A stretch of DNA of 64,000 bases from Thinopyrum elongatum (lineage: Eukaryota; Streptophyta; Magnoliopsida; Poales; Poaceae), in the NCBI GenBank assembly GCA_011799875.1, contig CM022298.1, forward strand, positions 194,082,423 through 194,146,422, in the 5' to 3' direction. Below, in pieces: positions 56,546 to 64,000 of this stretch. The translations under genes were made by a program, and so were the position numbers. Numbering within the stretch: the stretch's first letter is position 1; each line of letters begins with the position of its first letter. The notes under the pieces were generated by a model. It saw only the letters and a list, made by a program, of their open reading frames with translations, was not told the origin of the DNA and made no database searches.

Positions 56546-58113
56546 TGATACGTCTCCAACGTATCTATAATTTTTGATTGTTCCATGCTATTATATTATC
56601 TATCTTGGATGTTTTATATGCTATTTTATATCATTTTTTGGGACTAACTTATTAAACTAGTGCCCAATGCGAGTTGCTGCTTTTTCCTTGTTTTTGACTT
56701 TTACAGAAAATCAACACCAAACGGAGTCCAAACGGAATAAAACTTTATGATGATTTTTCTTGGACGACAAGACACCCACGAAGTTTTGGGAGGAGGCCAG
56801 AAGACCCACGAGGGGGCCACAAGCCCTAGGGGCGCGCCCCAGGGGGGGCGGCCAGGGGGCTTGTGGGCCCCCCGTGGCTCCTCTAACCCTAATCTCAACA
56901 CTATATCCTCAAATATTCCCCGTATACCAGAGGGCACACCAAAAATACTTTTCTACCGCCGCAAGCTTCTGTTCTCGTGAGATCCCATCTTGGGGCCTTT
57001 TCTGGTACTCTGCCGGAGGGGGATTCGATCACGGAGGGCCTCTACACCAACCTTGCTGCCCTTTCGATGATGTGTGAGTAGTTTACCACAGACCTACGGG
57101 TCCATAGCTAGTAGCTAGATGGCTTCTTCTCTCTCTTTGATCTTCAATACAATGTTCTCCTCGATGTTCTTGGAGATCTATTCGATGTAATCTTCTTTTG
57201 CGGTGCATTTGTTGAGATCCGATGAATTGTGGATTTATGATCAGATTATCTATGAATATTATTTGAATCTTCTATGAACTCTTTTATGCATGATTGAGAT
57301 AGCTTTGTATTTCTCTCCGATCTATCGATTTGGTTTGGCCTACTAGATTGGTTTTTCTTGCAATGGGAGAGGTGCTTTGTGATGGGTTCAATCTTGCGGC
57401 GTCCTCACCCAGTGACAGTAGGGGTAGCGAGCCACATATTGTATTGTTGCCATTAAGGATAAAAAGATGGTTTTTTAACATATTGATTGGATCTATCCCT
57501 CTACGTCATGTCATCTTGCTTAAGGCGTTACTCTGTTCTTATGGACTTAATACTCTAGATGCAGGCAGGAGTCGGTCGATGTGTGGAGTAATAGTAGTAG
57601 ATGTAGGCAGGAGTCGGTCTACTTGTCACGGATGTGATGCCTATATTCATGATCATTACCTTAGATATTGTCATAACTTTGCGCTTTTCTATCAATTGCT
57701 CAACAGTAATTTGTTTACCCACCGTATGCTTTCTTCGAGAGAGAAGCCTCTAGTGAAACCTATGCCCCCCGGGTCTATTTTTCATCATATATTTTCAGAT
57801 CTATAAAATCAAAAACCCAAAAATACCTTGCTGCAATTTATTTATATTTACTTTATTTTGCTTTTTATTTATCTTTTATATCTATATCTATTAGATCTCA
57901 CTCTTGCAAGTGACCGTGAAGGGATTGACAACCCCTTTTTCATGTTGTGTGCAAGTGTTTGTTAGTTTGTGCAGGTGCGTATATTGGGGACTTGCTTGTA
58001 CCTCCTACTGGATTGATACCTTGGTTCTTAACCGAGGGAAATACTTATCTTTACTTTGCCGCATCACCCTTTTCTCTTCAAGGAAAAAATCAACGCAAGC
58101 TCAAGAAGTAGCA
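56546..58113 (+). repeat. 3' LTR of E5
   Basis: Matches the 5' LTR with several per cent substitutions and small indels, including about 25 extra bases near 57700-57725 (CAACAGTAATTTGTTTACCC) absent from the 5' copy. Confidence 0.92.
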
Positions 58114-58118
58114 ATGCA

Positions 58119-58495
58119 CACACTTTCTCTCTATTTTATTGTGCGTTGTCCTTTCTGTTTCACACACACACACACTCTTTTTGCACACTCACTCTTTCTC
58201 CTTGACATACACATGATCTCTCTCTACTTAGGTACTCTCTTCGGTCCATAGCATATAGATTTTTTGAAAAGTCAAACCTCACAAAGTTTGACCAGGTATG
58301 TGGAGAAAAACATTTACATCTAGAACAGAAAACAGATACCATTAGATTCATCACAAGATGTAGTTTCATATGATGTATCTTTGGTATTTTAGATATAAAT
58401 ATTTTTCTCTATAAACTTGGTCAAAGTTTCCAAAGTTTGACTTTTCAAAATTTTAGATGCACTACATTATCTAACAGAGGGAGTATCTCTTTATC
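58119..58495. repeat. CT/CA-rich duplicated block, copy A (right part)
   Basis: Continues copy A after E5. It matches about 59046-59430 of copy B, including the MITE. Confidence 0.85.
58235..58483. mobile_element. Stowaway-like MITE, copy A
   Basis: 249 bp, starting CTCTCTTCGGTCCATAG and ending CTAACAGAGGGAG, flanked by TA (58233-58234, 58484-58485). Internal arms AAAAGTCAAAC and GTTTGACTTTT are reverse complements. Non-coding. Confidence 0.8.
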
Positions 58496-58499
58496 TCTC

Positions 58500-59430
58500 T
58501 CAACTCTCTCATGCACCACTCAACCGTCTCGGGGCTCCTCTCTCTCTCAAACATTCTATCTCCCTAGGTCAGACATACACATATCTCGCTCGCACTAGAT
58601 AGACCCATCTAACACCCTCCCCCCTTGTTCTCTCTCTATCTCACACGCATCCCCCCTAAGTACGATTATCTCTCACTCCATCATAGGCACATGCACTCCC
58701 CCCTAGGTATGACTATCTCTCACTATCCATCACAAACAAACGTATTGTCTCCTTCCATCCCTAGGCCTATCTCGATCTCTCTCGGGGTATCTTTCTATCG
58801 CACCCATGTAGTCCCCTCACGATCTCGAGGGGATATCTCTATCACAAACACACCCTCTCTCCCTCCCCATGCCTCCATTTTATCCATACGTCTCTCTCGA
58901 CATCTCTCCCTTGTCTGCCAGACCTCTCTTGGCCATGTTCTAGGGGTCTCTATCTCTCCGTTGCAAACAACGACACACTACCTCCGTGTATCTCCTCACT
59001 CACTTCCTCTCTCGGAGATATGCATGCATGATATGTTTGCATAAGACACACACACTTTTCTCTCTACTTTACCGTGTGTTGTCCCTTTTTCTTCCGCACA
59101 CACACACACACACTTTTTGCACACTCACTCTTTCTCCTTCACACACACTTGATCTGTCTCTAGTTAGGTACTCTCTCAGGTCCATAGCATAGATATGTTT
59201 TGAAAAGTCAAACCTCACAAAGTTTGACCAGATATATGTGGAGAAAAACATTTACATCTGGAACGACAAACATACATCATTAGATTCATCACAAGATGTA
59301 GTTTCATATCATATATATTTGGCATTGTAGATATAAGTAATTTTCTCTATAAACTTGGTCAAAGTTTCAAAAGTTTGAATTTTCAAAAAATTATAGGCAC
59401 TACATTATCGAACGGAGAGAGTATCTCTTT
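58500..59430. repeat. CT/CA-rich duplicated block, copy B
   Basis: Second tandem copy of the block (period about 940 bp after removing E5). It is not interrupted by a retroelement and preserves GCATAAGACACACACAC at the point where copy A was hit by E5. Confidence 0.85.
59171..59421. mobile_element. Stowaway-like MITE, copy B
   Basis: 251 bp, about 90 per cent like copy A, flanked by TA (59169-59170, 59422-59423). It arose by the block duplication rather than by a second insertion. Confidence 0.8.
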
Positions 59431-59891
59431 CTCTCTCTCTATCTATCTCTCATAGGCCTCCCCTCTCACTCGATCTCTCTTTACCGAGGGATTATATGGT
59501 CACTGGCTCAACGTATAGCTCCGTATATTGTTTAATTCATCGGTTAACCAGTCTACATGGTGCCTTGTCAGCTCATGTTCTCTATCTGGGTGTGCGGGCC
59601 CATGTCGTAGTGGGTGAAAATAATTAAACTAGAGGCCCATGTGCCGCGGGGTGAAATAAACAAACTAGAAACCACTCACGGTAGCACCCCACACGCTACT
59701 AAATTGAGTGCACACCTCTTCCACGTTAAAATAGTACTACTAGATTAATACTCCACTATGACACCACGGACACACACACTACAACAACGCACATACACCA
59801 CTATGCGACATGCACGCACGGACGCACTCACGCACACCCAACGCACAATACAAACCAGCACACGTATATAGCGGCGTCGCCACCGGCTGAG
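59431..59891. other. Upstream sequence of the F-box gene fragment
   Basis: No gene seen. Contains CA-rich stretches (59766-59850); it could include the promoter of the F-box gene but no clear TATA box stands out apart from CGTATATAGC at 59864-59873. Confidence 0.45.
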
Positions 59892-60387
59892 ATGGACGAT
59901 GAGCCGGCCAACAAGTGGAGGTGGCTCAAGCCAAAACCGCATCCAGCAAGCCTAGACTTCATCAGTAGCCTCCTCGAGACATGTTGGTCGTTATCATCGC
60001 CCTCGTCCGCACCAAATCTGGCATGCGGACCACCCTGCTCTCCCGGCGGTGGCGCCCCCTCTGGCGCTGCGCCCCCCTCAACCTCATGTTGATAGCTGCC
60101 TCTGTGATGGGGATTGCAAACACATGGCCGCAGTCTCCAAGATCCTTGCATTGCACCATGGGCTAGCCAGACGCCTTGACATCCGCATGTTCAGTACCAA
60201 CTTCAAGGTCGAAACCAAGTTCGATGAGTGGTTCTTATTCCCCGCCCTAGATCAGCTCGAGGAGCTCAGGTTTGAAGGTGGGCGATGTCGCTCTATGCCA
60301 CCGTTCGCGCTCCGCCTCGCGATAATGCTGCGCCGCGCCAGGTTTAGCTCCTGCTACTTTCCCCAAATTATTGCCGCACCAGCTCTT
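59892..60387 (+). pseudogene. F-box/FBD-LRR-like protein, N-terminal fragment
   Basis: ATG at 59892 starts MDDEPANKWRWLKPKPHPAS, then the F-box region DFISSL, and in other frames LVVIIALVRTKSGMRTTLLS and RRWRPLWRCAP, followed by HGLARRLDIRM, FDEWFLFPALDQLEELRFEG and LRRARFSSCYFPQI. This is the grass F-box family that also carries FBD and leucine-rich repeats and links targets to SCF ubiquitin ligase. Small indels near 59975 and 60090 shift the frame, and the gene stops at 60388 where a retroelement-like sequence starts. It is the only host-gene sequence that I recognise in the window. Confidence 0.75.
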
Positions 60388-63300
60388 TGTAACACCCCTG
60401 TGTAACTACCACTGTGGTCAGCTGCTAATATTGCCAAGTCATATCATTTGCAGTGCCTAGTCATAGTGGTTAACCAAAATAATTCAAACTCCATTTTGAA
60501 AATCAACTCAAGTTTATAAGTGAAATATGAAGTTGATCAAACACTGTTGGAAAAATGTTCATTAATTGGCAAATAATCCAGGAACATTTATAAATCCATG
60601 ATCAATATAATTGGAGTAAACTAAGTGACTCAAACAAATTGAAACAACATCAAAACAGAATTATTAAATCTATTTAAAATCATATTAAATTCAAATGGAA
60701 TCCAAATATGTCCAAACCAGTTTTTGGTGAAAGGTAATATTGCCCTGCAATAATTGGACCAACTCTCACATTTTTCAAAAATGCACAAGTGGTCTAAACT
60801 TTTTACAACAGAAAAGAAAAGAGAAAGCAGAAACAGAAAATAAGGAAAAATGGAAAAGGCCTATTCGTTACTGTGCACTTAGGCCTGTTATCTACAGGGT
60901 CCGGCCCAGCCCATCCGGAGGTCTCCTCCCTCCTTCTGTGCGCTGTCGCGCCGACACGCCGTCGCCCAGCCTCGCTGTCGGCCATCCGTCGGTTGTCGGC
61001 GAGGATAAGGGTTGCCCGAGCTCCTCCCTCTCCTCCGCAACCCTAGACGCCCTCAGATCTCGTCCTCTCTCTCGTTTTCTCCCTCCCGCACAAGTCGCCC
61101 ATCGCCGACGACATGGCTGAGCTAGCCGGCGTGGCCACCGACCACCCCAGCACCTGAGGCCGAGCTCGATCGCTCCGCCAGCTCCTTCTCCTTCTTCTCC
61201 GCCTGCTGATTCAAGCGCTGCGCCACCACAGCGTGGGGATCGAACGCATCTTCATCTATGGTCGCCGGCGCAACTCCGACGAATGCCGGCGAACTGCTGC
61301 TACTAAGCTATCACCGGGCCTTCATGTGCCTCCACGATGAGCAGTAGCATCTTTCCCCTCTCTTTCCCGCCCGTTTGCGCCACCGTAGCACCGTAGCCAT
61401 CGCTACCCGAAGGCGTCGCCGCCGTGGAGCTCGCCGCCGTGGCAACAACTTCTGTCATAGCCACATGAGTGCGGGAACACACTCAGCGCCTCCGCGCGGT
61501 TCCAACGCCACCGCTAGCATGAACCCCCATGTCCTGCACCTCTAGATCCGTCGATGGCCGATTCCGACGTCCGCCGGCGATGACCTGGCGCTCATCTTCG
61601 GCCGTTTCCGCTCACGCTAGTAGGCCAGATCGACGCGGCACTCTTCCCCCTTTCGAAGGCGCTACTCCGCGCGCCAAACGGTGGCCGGGGCTGCGATTCC
61701 GACCACCCTCCGAACTCCGGCGCCGCCCGCGAGCTCACCGTCGACGACTCCGGTCGATTCCGGCGGCGAGACCTCTCCCACTCGACGGGCGAGTCCCCTA
61801 GCTATCGAACGCACCTAGCTACGGCTCGAACCGAGCCCTGTGGGCATTTTACGACGAGCTCCGGCGAGAAACCGCCGCTAGAATGGTCGCCGGAGTAACT
61901 TCGGCGACCCAGCCGACGTGGACAGGCCTGGGGCCACCCCAGTGACACTGCGAGTGGGCCTCGCCGGCCCCGTTGACTGGTTTGACCAGGTAACGCGCTG
62001 ATGTGGCGGCACCGTGTCACTGACACGCGGGCCCCACCGCCTAGTTAATTAACTAAAATGTTTAATAAATAAAAAACTAATTAGTTAACTAAATGAGACA
62101 CTAACATGTGGGCCCACTCCTTAATTAACCCTCTGTTAGTCTAAATTAACTCTGTTAAAGTCACAGAGGCTGACATGTGGGTCCCACTGGACCCACATGT
62201 TAGGTTTGACCGGAACAGCCGACTGTTGACTTGCTGATGTCAGCATTACATCATGCTGACATCATAATTCAATTTTCTGTAAACAAAAATAATTCCAGAA
62301 AATCAATGAATCTTTAAAAATTAATAACTTTTAAACCGTAGCTCAGATCGAAAAAGTTAAAACACGAAAGTTGCTCAGAATGACGAGACGAGTCTGATCG
62401 TGCCGTATGTTTTGATGTCGGAACCTCCTACGTAGAAGAACTCGTAACTCCGAGCTCGATTCCGGTCGATGAATAGTGCACACACACCGATTAATAATCC
62501 CCGGTTAATTCTAAAAATAACCAAAATGACTTAGAATCATACTTAGGCAACCTGCATTGCATCATAGCATCACACGCACCGTGTTGCATCTGTTTGCATT
62601 ATATTTACTTGTTTCCTCCCCCTCTTCTCTTACGGTAGACCCCGACGTTGCCGTAGCTCCTGAGGCAGACGCCGCTCCGGAGTACGACTACGTCCCCGAC
62701 GACCCTGCCCTTGCCGTCGAGCAGACAGGCAAGCACCCCCATTTTGAGCATTCCGATATCACCTATTCTCTTCCCTCTTATGCTTGCATTAGATGTTATT
62801 GTTGCTGTTACCATCCCATATCTGTTGCATAGCCTGTTTAATTGTAGCCTACTGTTGATACCTGCCTGTTATCCTAAACTGTTTAGATAGGATGGGTAGA
62901 GCCTGATCAGAGACCCACTTGTCCCGACTGCCCCGCTGGACTCTCAGAAGACCCGAGCAACGGGATCGAAGATCAGACCCGGGCACCGCACGTCACTTCC
63001 CCCTATGTTGCTCGACACTGCTGGGTTACTATCGAGTGCCGAGGGTGATACCTCGTCAGCACTTCTGATGATAACCTTGTAGGTTAGTTAATCGGTCGTG
63101 GTAAGTGAGGGTGATTCCTCCTACACCACCCCCGATACCGACGCCGTCGCGCAACCTCTCAAGTGTGGACCTCGAGGGTGATTCCTCCTTCGTTCACCTT
63201 GATGATATCATCGAGCGGGAATTCCATCGAGGGTGATTCCTCAGGGTTCCCCTTTGGTGTCAGACACACTGAGACTTGGTTATTATGACTGAACACTAAA

Positions 63301-64000
63301 CCATGATACTATGATACTAAAGACGGGTCGGCCCCGAGGGGTACCCACGTGAGCATGAATGCGACGTGATGTGGAGTCGGGTTGACCTGAGAGGTGCCCG
63401 CGAGATAACTACGAGGCGTGGCCGGGCATTCTTAGCCCTTGTCGCAAGTCCTCGAGACGGGGCGACGGGGTCACATCGATCGTGAGTCTCTACTCGTTAC
63501 CGCGCGCTCCTAATCCACTACGGTTTGGATATTTGATCCGAGGGGCCTCTGGCCCGATAGCACTAACCATCACGTGGGCATAGTATGGGCGTTCCGCGTC
63601 GTATACTTCAGTCGAAGCTTAATAGACATCAGCGACTGAGCGGCGCGCGCTGGATTGGACTGGTTACGCAACCGCGCTTGTATTAAGGGGTTGCTAGGTC
63701 TGCTTCCGGCCGCCCACGCAACACGCAGGAGTTCCCGGGGTGAAGGCCCAAAACCCCTAAGGGCATAGGTTAGACCGGCGTGCTGACCTCTCTGTTAAGT
63801 ATTTGGTCGGGTTGCGGCGTGTTGCTTAGCCGAGGCCGGGCATGACCCAGAAAAGTGTGTCCGGCCGGAGTTAAGCGAGCGTGGTGGGTAAGTTGGTGCA
63901 CCCCTGCAGCGAAGAAACTTCTATCGATAGCCTGTCCTACGGTAACAGACACTCGGAGTTGTATCCCGATCGGTACAACTAGAACATGACATGAGATGAG
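60388..64000 (+). mobile_element. Probable LTR retroelement start (unclassified), runs off the window
   Basis: The F-box homology ends exactly at TGTAACACCCCTG, a common LTR start in cereals. The following 3.6 kb is partly GC-rich and has no RT, integrase or Gag motif. A short conserved-looking frame (VDPDVAVAPEADAAPEYDYV, about 62635-62720) and four copies of GAGGGTGATTCCTC (63045-63240) are present. No second LTR is in the window, so borders and class are unknown. Confidence 0.45.
63040..63245. repeat. Four spaced copies of GAGGGTGATTCCTC
   Basis: Copies near 63044 (with one change), 63108, 63176 and 63229, spaced about 53-68 bp, within the unclassified element. Confidence 0.75.

Larger units (their letters stand above)
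51119..58113 (+). mobile_element. Element E5: short pol-less Gypsy-like LTR retrotransposon
   Basis: LTRs at 51119-52668 and 56546-58113, primer site TGGCGCCGTTGCCGGGGA at 52680-52697 and polypurine tract AAGCTTGGGGATGCT at 56531-56545. Total about 7.0 kb; the internal region is only 3.9 kb. Flanks are acgcg (51114-51118) and atgca (58114-58118), a target duplication with two changes. The primer site and the TGATACGTCTCC start suggest the Athila-type group. No protease, RT or integrase is present; the one long frame encodes an unknown protein. Confidence 0.9.

Noticed and set aside
58160..58483. MITE copies A and B as two independent insertions
   Set aside because: They sit at the same place within a larger duplicated block, so one insertion followed by duplication is simpler.
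61529..62026. GC-rich frames downstream of the F-box fragment
   Set aside because: Arg/Pro/Ala-rich composition-driven translations in retroelement-like sequence; no start context or homology.

Overview
This is plant nuclear DNA, almost certainly from a Triticeae grass (wheat, Aegilops or barley group). It consists almost entirely of nested transposable elements: Copia elements of the BARE-1/Angela type, a pol-less Copia-like element, a large Ty3/Gypsy element of the Tat type, a small pol-less Gypsy-like element, Stowaway MITEs, and one broken F-box host gene. There are no bacterial-style operons, CRISPR arrays or rRNA/tRNA genes. Family assignments come from motif recognition; no database search was run.

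Layout. 1-2525: 3' end (RT/RNase H and 3' LTR) of Copia element E1, whose 5' part lies outside the window. 2526-3942: an old LTR fragment of another family, minus strand. 4206-5393, continued at 32284-36083 and 49436-49670: an older repeat-rich host region that looks like the body of a class II element. It received two large insertions. The first is M (5399-32278, minus strand, TSD cttgt), which has LTRs, gag and an extra ORF but no pol. M was itself hit by two Angela/BARE-like Copia copies in opposite orientation: E2 (7874-16663, minus, TSD cctgg) and E3 (23680-31946, plus, TSD gtttg). The second is E4 (36089-49430, plus, TSD gaggg), a 13.3-kb Gypsy element with gag, PR, RT, two RNase H-type domains and INT, a 73-bp tandem array, and a long antisense gene.

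50460-59430: a CT/CA-rich segment that was duplicated in tandem together with a Stowaway MITE. Its first copy was later split by E5 (51119-58113), a short Gypsy-like element whose only evident gene is a protein of about 271 residues. 59892-60387: start of an F-box/FBD-like gene, broken at 60388 by sequence starting TGTAACACCCC that runs to the window end and looks like another LTR retroelement.

Most notable: (1) the minus strand of E4 carries a gene for which I can lay out seven exons joined by six GT-AG introns. The exon lengths sum to 2757 nt (919 codons), the frame stays open apart from four single-codon stops, and a TATA motif lies about 120 bp upstream of the start. Introns of this kind can survive retrotransposition only if the gene is read antisense to the genomic RNA. 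(2) M has an array of near-palindromic 13-mers (TCGGTNNNACCGA) directly upstream of the TATA box in its LTR, and a second such array directly upstream of a TATATATA motif inside the element, ahead of its extra ORF. This suggests a duplicated promoter design.
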